A stretch of DNA of 64,000 bases from Devosia naphthalenivorans (lineage in GTDB: Bacteria; Pseudomonadota; Alphaproteobacteria; Rhizobiales; Devosiaceae), in the NCBI RefSeq assembly GCF_003056355.1, contig NZ_PYVW01000011.1:62001-126000 (forward strand). The letters run 5' to 3'. The translations under genes and the position numbers were made by a program. Below the pieces are notes generated by a model. It ran no database searches. It was given only the letters and a program-made list of their open reading frames with translations, and had not been told where the DNA came from. Shown here one piece after another: positions 55,020 through 64,000 of the stretch (position 1 is its first letter; each line of letters opens with the position of its first letter).

Positions 55020-55343
55020 ATGGGAAGATTTGCTGGGCCTGCGGCTGCCGTCGCGCTTGGTATGTGGGCCGCACCGTCCTTTGCTCAGTTCAATTCCGAG
55101 GACTTCGTAGACGTGAACATACGCGGTATCGGTGAGGTCCTCGCGCGAAGCCTCGATGTCAATTTGCAGGAGTTCATCGATCTGGGCTCGGTACGGGTGC
55201 CAATCGCTCTTGCCGCCACGGTATGCGACGTGCAGATGGAGGTGCTTGCTGCGTCCATTGTTGGCAGCCCGGCCCGCTGCGACGCAACGTCCACGACAGC
55301 TGCCTTGACCGAAATCGTGTGGAACTTGCTGCCAAGGAAATAG
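55020..55343 (+). CDS. Hypothetical secreted protein, 107 residues
   Basis: The protein starts MGRFAGPAAAVALGMWAAPS with FAQ as a likely signal peptidase cleavage site. The mature part (FNSEDFVDVNIRGIGEVLAR) is acidic and contains two cysteines (VCDVQ and ARCDA) that could form a disulfide. I recognise no family. A minus-strand frame across the same DNA has no signal peptide or motif and is treated as a shadow. Confidence 0.55.
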   Translation: MGRFAGPAAAVALGMWAAPSFAQFNSEDFVDVNIRGIGEVLARSLDVNLQEFIDLGSVRVPIALAATVCDVQMEVLAASIVGSPARCDATSTTAALTEIVWNLLPRK

Positions 55344-55803
55344 GGGATTGCCTTTGGTCGTGGCTACAGCGGATCGACTGTTGGCCGTGCTCACATCCTC
55401 AGGCTGCTTCGTTCGACATGGGTCGAGATAGCTGTCACTTCCCACCGCATCGATACGCAAACAGTCCTCAAGTGCACAGACCGTCAAAGGAGCATTGAGA
55501 TACGGAGGAGCCTGAGAAAGGGGCCGCTTGCGATGCTTTCTTGACCTGGACTACTTCCTAGTGCCGCTCTTGTCACGGTGACCGTGTTGGTCCAAGTCGC
55601 TTGATTTGTGGCCTGGATGATCATGATGTTGGCCTGGGGTTTCCTTCGCCACTAAAACTCTCCTTTCCCATGTCGGTCGGCAACAACTGCGGCTCAGCTG
55701 CTGCGTTCCTCGATGCCGGCAAAGTGAAATCGTGTCTTCCTTGACGCACTTGGCCCTTCCAGTGAGTTTGCCGCATGCACTTTGATTCGTGGACAGGGCT
55801 TTC
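55344..55803. other. Intergenic stretch before lnt
   Basis: About 460 bp without a supported gene. Minus-strand frames (for example 55551-56012) run into lnt antisense and have skewed composition. I could not recognise a promoter for lnt. Confidence 0.4.
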
Positions 55804-57417
55804 ATGACCTGGCTGGCCGATATAGCCATGCTGAGCCATGGTTGGCGCCGTTTCCTGCTGCTGGTGGTGGCAGGCGCCGTTGCCGGTCTGTCCATCCCCC
55901 CGCTGTTCATAGTCCCTGCCCTCTTCGTGAGCTTCCCGCTTTGGGTCTGGTGCCTCGATGGCGCGGAGCGCGGCCGCGGCTGGCGGCGCCTGTTCGGCCC
56001 CGCCTTCACCATCGGCTTTGCCTTTGGCTGGGGCTATTTCACAGTCGCTTTCCATTGGATAGGCGCGGCATTTTTAGTGAGTGGCGGGATCATGATCGCC
56101 CTGATGCCGTTCGCCATCCTGGCGCTGGCAGCGCTGATCGCGTTTTTCTGGGGACTGGGCAGCGCGCTGGCGCATCTGTTCTGGAGCCATGGTCCCTGGC
56201 GCATCGTGACGCTCGCCACCTTCGTGACCATCGCCGAATGGGCGCGCGGGCATGTGCTGACCGGCTTTCCGTTCGATTTGCTGGGCTATGCGCTGACCCC
56301 AACCGACGAGATGATGCAGATCACCTCGGTGATCGGCGTCTATGGGCTGACGCTGGTGGCGGCGTTGCTGGCGATGACCCCTGCGCTGATCTGGCCCGCC
56401 GACGGACGTAGTCTCAGCAGGCGCCTCCTGCCGTTTTTTATCGCTATGGCGGTGATCGCGGCGCAACTCGGCTATGGCCACAATCGTCTGACCGGTACCG
56501 TCTCGACGGAACGCACCGACATCGCCATGCGGCTGGTGCAGCCGCTGGTTTACGAGCATGCCGACTGGGGCAATGCCGATCCGGTGGCGCTGATCGACCG
56601 GCTGCTGATGCTGTCCGAAATGCGGATGGACCCGGCCGACCAGGGGCTGGCCGACATCACCCATCTGGTGTGGCCGGAATCGAGCCTGCCGTTTTTCCTG
56701 TCGAGCTATCCCGATGCGCTGGCGCGGATCGCCCGGCTGCTGCCAGAAACCACCACATTGCTGGCGGGAATTCCACGGCAGCAATACGCGCTGGACCAGA
56801 CTCAGGGTTCGGGGCCGCCGTTCAATGCGCTGATGGCGGTCAACACCAATGGCGAGGTCATTGCGTCCTACGACAAGTCCCATCTCGTGCCGTTTGGCGA
56901 ATTTTTGCCGTTCAGCCAGTTCTTTTTGAAGCTGGGCATCAAGCAGTTCGTTCCGGGCGCCGAGGGCTGGGCCCATGGCGATGCGCGGCGCCGGCTGATG
57001 AGCCTGCCCAACACGCCGGCATTCCTGGCGCTGATCTGCTACGAGATCCTGTTTTCAGGCGATCTGGGCGATACGGCCGGCGCGCAGTTTATCCTCAATA
57101 TCACCAATGACGCCTGGTTCGATGGCTCCATCGGACCGGCCCAGCATGCCCATCATGCGCGGGTGCGGGCGGTTGAGGAAGGGCTGAGCCTGGTTCGTGC
57201 CGCCAATACCGGGCTGACCTTCGCCACCGACCCGCTGGGGCGTGTCACGGGGCAGATCGAGCCGCTGCAGATGGCGGTGCTGGATGTGCGCCCGCATCAA
57301 CGGCTGGCGGGCACAGTGTTCTCCCAGGTGCGCCACTGGCCGCTGCTGATCGCCCTGCTGGCGGGGCTGCTGATTTCGCTGGTGGTTTCACGCGCCGGGC
57401 GCCGCAGAGCGGTTTGA
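55804..57417 (+). CDS. lnt: Apolipoprotein N-acyltransferase Lnt
   Basis: This 537-residue membrane enzyme adds the third acyl chain to lipoproteins. The catalytic triad is whole: Glu in HLVWPESSLPFFLS, Lys in SYDKSHLVPFGEFLPF, and Cys in LALICYEILFSG. The N-terminal half has six or so membrane helices. The ATG at 55804 (MTWLADIAML) is preceded by AGGG; an ATG 15 nt upstream is possible. Together with lspA it means that this region carries two of the three lipoprotein maturation steps; lgt is absent. It stands alone in its transcript. Confidence 0.92.
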   Translation: MTWLADIAMLSHGWRRFLLLVVAGAVAGLSIPPLFIVPALFVSFPLWVWCLDGAERGRGWRRLFGPAFTIGFAFGWGYFTVAFHWIGAAFLVSGGIMIALMPFAILALAALIAFFWGLGSALAHLFWSHGPWRIVTLATFVTIAEWARGHVLTGFPFDLLGYALTPTDEMMQITSVIGVYGLTLVAALLAMTPALIWPADGRSLSRRLLPFFIAMAVIAAQLGYGHNRLTGTVSTERTDIAMRLVQPLVYEHADWGNADPVALIDRLLMLSEMRMDPADQGLADITHLVWPESSLPFFLSSYPDALARIARLLPETTTLLAGIPRQQYALDQTQGSGPPFNALMAVNTNGEVIASYDKSHLVPFGEFLPFSQFFLKLGIKQFVPGAEGWAHGDARRRLMSLPNTPAFLALICYEILFSGDLGDTAGAQFILNITNDAWFDGSIGPAQHAHHARVRAVEEGLSLVRAANTGLTFATDPLGRVTGQIEPLQMAVLDVRPHQRLAGTVFSQVRHWPLLIALLAGLLISLVVSRAGRRRAV

Positions 57418-57628
57418 CTACCGGAGAAACACGGTTTGTAAAAACACATTGGCCTCCACCTCAGACGCTGTTTATCGCTGCAGCATTTCAAAGTCCCGAT
57501 GACTGAGGGCGCTCAGATTGCCGCTTACCGAGCAGCTCTTTCAATACTGACTTATCAACTTCGCATCGGCTCAACAGCCACTTTTCAGGAGTGTTAAGAG
57601 CACTCGACGGCGCAGCATAGGAATAGGC

Positions 57629-57655
57629 GGAAGGCCGATGAGACGCCGGCCTTCC
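57629..57655 (-). terminator. Hairpin after the L,D-transpeptidase gene
   Basis: GGAAGGCCG and CGGCCTTCC form a perfect 9-bp stem with a 9-nt loop just past the L,D-transpeptidase stop and about 210 bp after lnt. It could serve both convergent genes as a terminator, although no strong T-run follows. Confidence 0.55.
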
Positions 57656-57665
57656 ATTGCCTCAG

Positions 57666-58337
57666 CTATTGCACGACCACGATTGGCGCGCCCCATCGGA
57701 CCCGATCATAGAGGTCGATGACATCCTGGAAGAGCAGCCGTACGCAACCGCTGGACACGGCCTTCCCGATTGAATTGGCGTCCATATTTCCGTGCAGGCG
57801 ATAGAGAGTGTCCCGATTGCCCTTGTGAATGTAGAGCGCGCGAGCTCCCAACGGGTTTTCCGGGCCTGGCTCCATCCCATGTCGGTAGGGCTCGAGTTCG
57901 GGCTGCCGCTTGATCATGTCGGATGGTGGCGTCCAGGTCGGCCATTCGCGACCATAGGCGATATGGCCGCGGCCTTCCCAGGCGAAGCCTTCCCGGCCGA
58001 TGCCGACCCCGTAGCGCATGGCTCGGCCGTTCTCCATCGTCCAATAGAGGAAGCGGTTCGGCGTATCGACCACCACCACGCCCGGCTTTTCGCCCGTAAT
58101 GTTTGCGACCTCCTGCCGCCAGTATATCGGGTCGACCAGATCGATGCGGGCCGCTGGAATCGGAAAGCGCTCGTCCGGTATGGCCGCATACATGGCGAGG
58201 TATTCGGGCGGGATCGCCGGTGCGGGAGGCGCAACGGGTATCGTAGGTTTGGTGGTCGTGCAGCCGGCCAGGGCAAGTGCAGCAAGGCTTGTGGCGCCCA
58301 GCATCATGTGCCGACGCGAAATCATGGTGATATGCAT
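57666..58337 (-). CDS. L,D-transpeptidase (YkuD family) lipoprotein
   Basis: This 223-residue protein starts with a lipoprotein signal (SLAALALAGC, lipobox LAGC). The YkuD catalytic region is LYRLHGNMDANSIGKAVSSG followed by CVRLLF, with the HGN and SxGCVRL motifs. It would crosslink peptidoglycan stems or attach lipoproteins. The start can be 58337 or the ATG at 58325 (MISRRHMMLGA); the latter gives a better signal peptide. As a lipoprotein it is a possible client of the lspA and lnt products in this window. Confidence 0.85.
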   Translation of the reverse strand: MHITMISRRHMMLGATSLAALALAGCTTTKPTIPVAPPAPAIPPEYLAMYAAIPDERFPIPAARIDLVDPIYWRQEVANITGEKPGVVVVDTPNRFLYWTMENGRAMRYGVGIGREGFAWEGRGHIAYGREWPTWTPPSDMIKRQPELEPYRHGMEPGPENPLGARALYIHKGNRDTLYRLHGNMDANSIGKAVSSGCVRLLFQDVIDLYDRVRWGAPIVVVQ

Positions 58338-58414
58338 GTCATCCAGCAGCCTTCGCGGCCGCCTCTCAAGGGATCGGGATCAGGGATTTTGGCGAGGCTT
58401 TGTCGCCGGCGTTC

Positions 58415-58753
58415 CTAGGCGGTTCGCGGAGGTCGGAAACGCCCGTCGTCGCCCAGGGCAGTGATGGCGCTGTCCTGCGCCGCTGCGAACACCGCGGCTT
58501 GCGCATAGAGACTGCACTCGTGCACGAAGACCAAGACATCAATTGCCTGCTGGCAGGATATCACGTGCCCGTTGATCTTCTTGGAACAGCGTTTGAACGC
58601 TGGCGTGCTGCGTTGGGAAGCATCCGCCTCAACGCATAGCTCCTGGCTGGCGATCGTCCAGAACTGGCCACTTGCCGCGACGCTAGCCATAGCCGGCCCC
58701 GGAACGGCGGCCAATCCAAACAGCATAGCCATCAGCAGCAGGAACCTGTTCAT
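58415..58753 (-). CDS. Hypothetical secreted protein, 112 residues
   Basis: The start MNRFLLLMAMLFGLAAVPGP (residue 7 of the longer frame, at 58753) is a clear signal peptide, ending near AMASVA. The mature part has four cysteines (QELCVEAD, FKRCSKKI, VISCQQAI, VHECSLYA), likely paired. No domain is recognised. The cysteine pattern may make it a substrate for the Dsb proteins of the window, but that is an inference. Confidence 0.6.
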   Translation of the reverse strand: MNRFLLLMAMLFGLAAVPGPAMASVAASGQFWTIASQELCVEADASQRSTPAFKRCSKKINGHVISCQQAIDVLVFVHECSLYAQAAVFAAAQDSAITALGDDGRFRPPRTA

Positions 58754-58771
58754 GGCCCGGTTATAATTCAT

Positions 58772-59077
58772 CCTGGGACAGGATGCGAGGCGCCGGACGA
58801 AAGAGTCTTGCGGCGTTGCATCTGCACAACGCCGCCTTGATGCACAGCATCAATGGCCGTGGTCGGGAGCACGGCATATTCCGCCCAATTAGGAAGCCGT
58901 CAATTACGGGCATGAAAAACGTCATCGAGGTGGCGGAGCAGCAGGGTGGTTTCGTCATAGTCACGCCTTTTCGCGCTCGAAATGACCGCGAACAGGAACA
59001 ATATGCACATATGCAACTTAATGAATGGCTAGCCACCCATTGCTACTCACTCGGTATTTGCTGCCAAACAAGCAATG
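58772..59077. other. Intergenic stretch
   Basis: About 305 bp with no supported gene. A plus-strand frame overlapping the pseudoazurin gene and a Cys-rich minus-strand frame show no family features. Confidence 0.4.
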
Positions 59078-59596
59078 CTAGCCAACCTGTTGCAGCAATT
59101 CCTCCATCCGGTCTGCCGCTTTTGGAGGAAGTTTAGCTTCCTGTATAGCTTGCATGTTCGAAATGTCTTCGCCGACCTGAATCAACCCGACCATACCCAT
59201 GCCAAAATGGGGTAGGCACTTGTAGCCATAGAGTCCCTCAACGGTGAGGGTTACCGAGATCTCTTCATTGATCTTGCCTTTCCAAGCCTCGCCACCTGCT
59301 GGAAGCGCGTCAGCAATGATCTCGGAATTGTGCCCCTTGTCGGTGGGCACGAATATAACGGTATCTCCCGGCGCAATTTTGAGGAACGCCGGCTCAAACT
59401 GCATTCGGCGCCCCTCGCCATCCTTGTTTAGCATTTGCACTCGGTGCTCAGTTCCTACAGACTGCGCAACGGCCGCGCCACCGAATGCTAGCGTGCTCAC
59501 GAACAGCGTAGAGGCACCTCGAATCAAGGTTCGCCGTGACACTCTTAATTGCGAGTTGAGCGAAATCGCTGTTTGATCTTTTGGTCTGCGTGCCAT
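59078..59596 (-). CDS. Pseudoazurin (type 1 blue copper protein)
   Basis: This 172-residue periplasmic copper protein begins with a Tat-like signal (VSRRTLIRGASTLFVSTLAF). The copper ligands are a His in TDKGHNSEII and the Cys, His and Met in YGYKCLPHFGMGMVG. Pseudoazurin passes electrons to periplasmic enzymes such as nitrite reductase or peroxidases. No denitrification gene lies nearby. It is followed at some distance by a CtaG-type assembly gene, so both copper-related genes are together. Confidence 0.92.
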   Translation of the reverse strand: MARRPKDQTAISLNSQLRVSRRTLIRGASTLFVSTLAFGGAAVAQSVGTEHRVQMLNKDGEGRRMQFEPAFLKIAPGDTVIFVPTDKGHNSEIIADALPAGGEAWKGKINEEISVTLTVEGLYGYKCLPHFGMGMVGLIQVGEDISNMQAIQEAKLPPKAADRMEELLQQVG

Positions 59597-60017
59597 GACG
59601 TGTTTCTCCGTTTGATTGATTTACAATGAAAGTGAGTGCGGAGCATCGGGAAAGTATAATATTACCACGAGACTAAGCGAGGTGCGACAGCAATCTCGTT
59701 ATCGGAAGAATGTGCAGCTTCTCCACCAACGTTAATAGACCAAAGCGCCTGCTTCGGCACTGCGACATCGATGCGCACCGGCAGTTCGTCTAAAATCAGT
59801 CTAGTACCGCAAGGGCGTGGTGGCGCTGACTGGCAATTGGCAGACCGATCGATGCGACACATCCGGCACATGCGAACCGCAGCCTCATCGACAACGAGTT
59901 CAGTTTCGGTCCAGATACCCCCAGCAGCGGCGCCAGCCCCCTGAGGTGATCCTGCACGCTTTTGGCAGTGGCCGTGTTTATTGCCACCTTTCCCGTGCTC
60001 TAACTCGCGATCTGCCA
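59597..60017. other. Intergenic stretch
   Basis: About 420 bp. A minus-strand frame (59662-60018) with two CxxC-like pairs and a plausible tail was considered but has no family or ribosome binding site support. No promoter motif was recognised. Confidence 0.35.
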
Positions 60018-60632
60018 ATGATTGACCGCTTGCTAACTATTACCGGAATTGCCGTCCTTGTCCTGGCATGGGCTGGACCGTTGCCCGCCATGGTGCGCGG
60101 AAGCTTTGCGGCCCATATGACGCTGCACATGACCGTGGTAGGCATTGGAATCCCATTACTGGCCGCCGGAATTGGCCCCTTGGTCGCCCGGCGGAACTGG
60201 CTGCGCTCGCAGCTCGCCCTGCCGATTGCCGTCAGCATCATCGACCTGGTCGTCGTCTGGGGCTGGCACGCCCCGGCGCTGCACCACGCTTCGCGCACCC
60301 AGCCCTGGGCACTTGCCGCTGAGCAGGCGAGCTTTGCCCTTGTATCGCTACTCGTTTGGCTGGTGGCTCTAGCCAGCACCGGGGAAACCAGACGCATCGC
60401 CGCGCTGGCCGGCGCCATGGCGCTGTTCTTCACCTCTATGCACATGACCCTGCTTGGCGCCCTTATTGGGCTGGCGCCGCGTTCAATATACGGTGACCAC
60501 CTGCAAGCTCCCACAGGTGGGCTTCCCGTTCTCATCGATCAGCAACTGGGCGGCGTCATTATGCTAGGTATTGGCGGGGTAATTTATCTGTCGGGCGGAC
60601 TAGTGCTGATGGCGCGCGTCCTGCGGCGATAG
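60018..60632 (+). CDS. CtaG-type (caa3) cytochrome oxidase assembly protein
   Basis: The protein has 204 residues and about six membrane helices with His-rich spots: FAAHMTLHMTVVGIGIPLLA, WGWHAPALHHASRTQPWA and SMHMTLLGALIGLAP. These match the Caa3_CtaG family, which is linked to copper delivery to cytochrome oxidase. The ATG at 60018 gives MIDRLLTITGI; the preceding frame is not conserved. The oxidase genes it should serve are absent. The nearest copper gene is the pseudoazurin gene. Confidence 0.78.
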   Translation: MIDRLLTITGIAVLVLAWAGPLPAMVRGSFAAHMTLHMTVVGIGIPLLAAGIGPLVARRNWLRSQLALPIAVSIIDLVVVWGWHAPALHHASRTQPWALAAEQASFALVSLLVWLVALASTGETRRIAALAGAMALFFTSMHMTLLGALIGLAPRSIYGDHLQAPTGGLPVLIDQQLGGVIMLGIGGVIYLSGGLVLMARVLRR

Positions 60633-61154
60633 CGGCAACACAGCCATGACCATCTAGAGCCAATCTGATTGGCGCTGTCTCGCCGGCGGTCTCTGCGGCA
60701 GCAACGTCCCATGCCGTGCCAATGTTAGGAATGTGCTGGTTTCTCTCTACCGTAGATTGCCGCAGCGAGAACGACGCGGCGCTATACCGAGTATGCCTAT
60801 ATACAGAGCCTAGTGCGTGGTTTGCGATGTCGGAAGCGTTTACCTGCTCCATTTGGATCGGCCGTGTAGCCGAGCCACGGAGGCTTAGGTCACACGGTCG
60901 GGACAACCCTGGTAACGTTCTTCGGCGTTTTTGACCTGTGCCTTTCATGTTGACGCCTTGGGGGGCGTTCGGTCAGTGTCGGCGCCAGGCTAGCAAGAAC
61001 CGTCCTGGAATGAACGTCATAGCTCTCAGACCGATAATGCGCCATCGCGTAGGAAGCACCGCGCCACCCGCCTTGGCCTTGCCGGATCCGCCCAATAGGG
61101 GCAAAGGCGGCTCCACTCTTGACGCCAGCACCGTCTCGGATGAGGGCGCGTCCT
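60633..61154. other. Intergenic stretch
   Basis: About 520 bp. Short frames on both strands look like shadows. Nothing recognisable as a regulatory element or RNA was seen. Confidence 0.4.
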
Positions 61155-62141
61155 ATGACCGATAATCCCGCCACTGCCCGCCCGCGCTTTGCCCTCGTCG
61201 ATATCGTCCGCGGCGTCGCCATCATTGCCATGGTGGTCTATCACCTGTTCTGGGACCTGAGCTATTTCCGCTTCATCGCCGCCGATGTCGGAAACGATCC
61301 GGCCTGGGTCTTGTTTGCGCGCAGCATACTTGCGGTTTTCCTGTTCCTGGTCGGGGTCGGGCTGGTGCTGGGCCACGGGCGCGGCGACATTCGCTGGCGC
61401 AGCTTCTGGAGGCGCTGGGGCTTTGTCGTTGTTGGCGCACTGGCCATTAGCGTGGCGACGTGGTTCGCCTTTCCGCAGAGCTTTGTCTATTTCGGCGTGC
61501 TGCATGCTATCGCCCTGTTCAGCCTGATAGGGCTGGCCTTTGTACGTGCCCCGCTCTGGCTGGCGGGGGGGGTAGCTGCCGTGGTCATCGCCCTGCCCTT
61601 CTTTTACTCCGACGCCCTGTTCAACGACAAGGCCTGGTCCTGGATCGGCTTCTGGCAGGTGCCGCCGCCCACCAATGACCTCGTGCCGGTCTTTCCCGGG
61701 CTGGGTGTTGTGCTGCTAGGCGTTATCGCCACGCGGCTGGTGCTGTCCTCGGCTTGGGCGCCGCGTCTTGCCGCCATCGCACCAGCCGGACGACTGCCGC
61801 GCCTACTGGCCTGGCTCGGGCGTTGGAGCCTGCTGCTTTATCTGGTGCACCAGCCCATCCTGCTGGGGCTCGTCTATCCGGCCTCCTTGGCCTTCCAGCC
61901 GCAGTTGGCCATGCGCAGGGCCGACTTCCTGCGCTCGTGCCAGTCGACATGTCAGGCGGGTGGCACAGCGCCGGGTCTCTGCACCACTTATTGCCAATGC
62001 GGGCTCGAGGGCGTCGAGACCAACAGGCTCTGGAACGCCATCGAAACCGGCATGGTCACAGCCGGCGATCAGACCCTACTCGATGCGCAGAACCGGCAGT
62101 GCTCGGCCTTGATCTATCCCGAGCTCAATGCGCAGCAGTGA
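61155..62141 (+). CDS. DUF1624/heparan-alpha-glucosaminide N-acetyltransferase-like membrane protein
   Basis: This 328-residue membrane protein opens MTDNPATARPRFALVDIVRG followed by a helix with YHLFWDLSYF, typical of DUF1624-type acyltransferases. About eight membrane segments follow, with YLVHQPILLGLVYPASL near the end. The C-terminal part adds a cysteine-rich periplasmic tail (SCQSTCQAGGTAPGLCTTYC). It probably transfers an acyl group to an envelope sugar. The ATG at 61155 is the first family-like one. Substrate unknown. Confidence 0.75.
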   Translation: MTDNPATARPRFALVDIVRGVAIIAMVVYHLFWDLSYFRFIAADVGNDPAWVLFARSILAVFLFLVGVGLVLGHGRGDIRWRSFWRRWGFVVVGALAISVATWFAFPQSFVYFGVLHAIALFSLIGLAFVRAPLWLAGGVAAVVIALPFFYSDALFNDKAWSWIGFWQVPPPTNDLVPVFPGLGVVLLGVIATRLVLSSAWAPRLAAIAPAGRLPRLLAWLGRWSLLLYLVHQPILLGLVYPASLAFQPQLAMRRADFLRSCQSTCQAGGTAPGLCTTYCQCGLEGVETNRLWNAIETGMVTAGDQTLLDAQNRQCSALIYPELNAQQ

Positions 62142-62319
62142 CGCCCGCGCACTATGGGAACTTTGTTCTTTTGCGCTTTTTTGCTCAGATTCTACCGTGG
62201 ATAGTAGGGCAAAAACGGGCCTTGATTGTCCCAGCCCGGGCCACGGGTGGCTCCGCGTCGCGCGGGACCCACATATATCCTAGTCTGGACTGGCGTGCAT
62301 CAAACTGCGACGCCGCCGA

Positions 62320-62520
62320 GGTCTTGCACATGATCAGCAGATATCTGCGCAGCACCGTCGAGCACGACTTCGGCACCATCAAGGGCTGGATGGGCGCCAC
62401 CCACTTCCGAACGCGGAAGGACATCGTCAAACTAGACATTTCTTCGAAACTGAATTGTGCTTCGTTGCACCTGGCTTATGCACCAACCAAGGTGTTGAGA
62501 TTGCTGAAGCGGGAAGTTGG
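62320..62520 (+). mobile_element. Transposase C-terminal remnant (IS5/IS1182-like)
   Basis: The frame contains STVEHDFGTIKGWMGATHFR followed by altered codons and LAYAPTKVLRLL, the conserved C-terminal region of IS1182/IS5-type transposases (EHPFGTIK...MGATHF...LAYNLKR). Only this end remains and it seems degenerate after THFRTRK. No inverted repeat was found. Confidence 0.6.
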
Positions 62521-62641
62521 TGCACAAATCTTGAACTATGCGCCCAGCCTCGATGCGGCTACTGCAAGTGCTTTTCATAGTCATTTTTCTAACTACCTGA
62601 CAACCTTGATGTTTCTGCAATTCAGTGATTGAACGTGCCCT

Positions 62642-63529
62642 ATGGAGCACTCTCTTAGAATCGCCGTTGCGAGCTTGGCCGTCAGCATTGCGGTGCTGGC
62701 GATCAAGTACGCTGCATTTTTGCTCACTGGCAGCGTGGCTCTTTATTCGGACGCACTCGAAAGCATCATCAATGTTGTGACGGCTATGACCGTAATCATC
62801 GCGATCCGGATTGCTGCGCGGCCCGCTGACGCCGAACATCCATATGGACATCACAAGGCCGAATATCTCTCGGCCATTGTGGTTGGCATTATGATTGTTG
62901 TTGCAGCCTTTGCGATCCTACGTGAAGCCTATGAGGCGTTTCTTCACCCCAAGCTAATCGAAGACACTTGGGCAGGGCTTGCGGTAAGTGTGGCTGCAAC
63001 CGTACTCAACGTGATCTGGAGTTTGGTCCTGATCCGGCAAGGTCGAGCACATCGCTCGGCGTCGCTTGTGGCAGACGGCAAGCACCTGATGACAGATGTG
63101 GTCACGACCATTGCCGTGCTCGTCGGTGTAGTCGCCGTTGTGCTGACGGGCATCGCCGTTCTTGATGCCGGGATCGCAGCGCTAGTTGCTCTTAATGTGC
63201 TTTGGAGTGGTTGGGGCGTTATTCGAGATAATGCAAGCGGGCTCATGGACGAGGCCGCACCGCCTGAAGAGTTGGCCACAATCCGCAACATTATCGGACA
63301 GAACGCACTTGGTGCCATCGAGGCACATGCCCTACGCACCCGCCATGCTGGAACAGCGACCTTCATCGACTTTCACTTGGTTGTGCCAAGCACGATGAGC
63401 GTTGGGGCGTCGCACGATATTTGCGACACCATCGAAGCGGCGCTGAAAGCCCATGTTACAGGTGCCATCATCACCATTCATGTGGAGCCGGAAGGCAAAG
63501 CCAAGCACAAGGGAATTGTCGTGGCCTGA
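62642..63529 (+). CDS. Cation diffusion facilitator (CDF) metal efflux protein
   Basis: This 295-residue protein has six membrane helices and a cytoplasmic C-terminal domain. Metal-site residues stand in [13 protein letters not shown] (TM2) and [20 protein letters not shown] (TM5), with [13 protein letters not shown] between. The C-terminal domain includes [20 protein letters not shown] and [10 protein letters not shown], usual for dimeric Zn/Fe/Co/Mn exporters. The start at 62642 ([10 protein letters not shown]) has no competing one. It is a single gene; its metal cannot be told from the sequence. Confidence 0.87.
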   Translation: MEHSLRIAVASLAVSIAVLAIKYAAFLLTGSVALYSDALESIINVVTAMTVIIAIRIAARPADAEHPYGHHKAEYLSAIVVGIMIVVAAFAILREAYEAFLHPKLIEDTWAGLAVSVAATVLNVIWSLVLIRQGRAHRSASLVADGKHLMTDVVTTIAVLVGVVAVVLTGIAVLDAGIAALVALNVLWSGWGVIRDNASGLMDEAAPPEELATIRNIIGQNALGAIEAHALRTRHAGTATFIDFHLVVPSTMSVGASHDICDTIEAALKAHVTGAIITIHVEPEGKAKHKGIVVA

Positions 63530-64000
63530 GACATGAAATGCGCAGATTCCCAGCTGGGATTATCGCACCTTGCGGTTCTGAGAACACCCATGTCGAACAC
63601 GGTCCCTTCCTGGTCCTACACTTCATTCGCGGCCAACGCTGCTGGCATGAGGCGCCATCGTAGAGCGTGCTGTACCGGAAATGCTCCAAATGCTGCGTGG
63701 TCACATGATGGGGAACTCTTTCAAGTGTTTCGACGCGTAACAGAATGATGCCGGCGGCAAGCAAGGCAAGCGCGCCACCGAACAGGTCCCATCGATCGGG
63801 CACTCTCCCTTCTGCGAGCCACAGCCAAAGCAGCGACGCTACTATGTAGACCCCACCATAGGCCGCGTATGCTCTGCCGGCGTGCTCGGTAGGTGCCAGC
63901 GTCAGCAGCCAGGCAAAGGCGATCAATGCGGGGACGCCAGCCAACGCCCACATCGGTGACTGCCCTTGCCTCAGCCACGCCCAAAAGGCGAAGCACCCGA
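63471..64000 (-). CDS. YnfA-family (UPF0060) membrane protein, partial, with a long C-terminal extension
   Basis: The frame enters from the right edge ([14 protein letters not shown]) and continues [40 protein letters not shown] and [20 protein letters not shown], the three C-terminal helices of YnfA-type proteins. Family members end at about this point. Here the frame runs on for over 70 more residues ([20 protein letters not shown] ...), to 63471, overlapping the CDF gene's end antisense. The stop codon may have been lost by mutation or a recombination junction. The true start is outside the window. Confidence 0.7.
   Translation of the reverse strand, partial: GCFAFWAWLRQGQSPMWALAGVPALIAFAWLLTLAPTEHAGRAYAAYGGVYIVASLLWLWLAEGRVPDRWDLFGGALALLAAGIILLRVETLERVPHHVTTQHLEHFRYSTLYDGASCQQRWPRMKCRTRKGPCSTWVFSEPQGAIIPAGNLRISCLRPRQFPCAWLCLPAPHEW

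Noticed and set aside
59662-60018. 118-residue minus-strand ORF before the CtaG-type gene
   Set aside because: It has no family match I recognise, no ribosome binding site, and overlaps the start of the CtaG gene.
1-64000. CRISPR arrays, tRNA and rRNA genes
   Set aside because: No regularly spaced repeats of array type, and no cloverleaf with CCA-side or anticodon features, were recognised by eye. A tool-based scan would be needed to exclude tRNAs fully.

Overview
The window looks like DNA from an alphaproteobacterium of the order Hyphomicrobiales (Rhizobiales), possibly a Devosia/Pelagibacterium-type genome. The evidence is a Ti-plasmid-type transfer region (traA, traCDG, traFBH), a MucR relic, a BTLCP-type protein relic, and several small DUF families typical of rhizobial plasmids (DUF736, DUF1419, DUF3085, DUF7007, DUF7673). 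The genus is a guess. No tRNA, rRNA, CRISPR array, integrase, replication gene or trb mating-pair gene is visible, so I cannot tell a plasmid from an integrative conjugative element.

About 0.4-28.1 kb is conjugative backbone. traH, traB, traF and traA read leftward, and traC, traD and traG read rightward from a MOBQ/RSF1010-like oriT at about 6.13-6.26 kb. Rightward of oriT, which is the predicted leading direction, lie a WGR protein, an HU protein, DUF736, the antirestriction protein ArdC, a PrlF-YhaV toxin-antitoxin pair, a ParB-like operon with DUF7007, an MqsRA pair, an internally deleted BrnA-like antitoxin, a 1699-residue methyltransferase-helicase, DUF3085, DUF1419 and a DUF3991/TOPRIM protein. 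Together these fit a module for transfer, establishment, anti-restriction and maintenance.

About 28-64 kb is a mosaic of accessory genes cut by IS debris: one apparently intact IS630-type element and remnants of IS3-, IS5- and probably IS1182-type elements. Two themes dominate. One is metal handling: a Zn/Cd/Pb P-type ATPase with a MerR-type operator, MntH with a Fur-family regulator, and two CDF-like transporters. The other is envelope protein maturation and redox: DsbB, DsbA, CcdA, TlpA, CcmG/DsbE, CcmF, LspA, Lnt, an M23 peptidase, an L,D-transpeptidase, pseudoazurin and a CtaG-type protein. Several are normally members of larger operons but stand alone here (CcmF, cytochrome b, MotA).

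The most distinctive arrangement is a translationally coupled operon in which the metal ATPase is followed by lspA, a 37-codon ORF, a 69-residue membrane protein and a CcmG-like thioredoxin, each overlapping the next. Many genes outside the tra core carry single-base frameshifts (PhnA-like, DUF7673, a duplicated 61-residue gene, MucR, MerR, and a BTLCP gene with two). This means either real decay or base-level sequence error, and it should be settled before any of these losses is interpreted.
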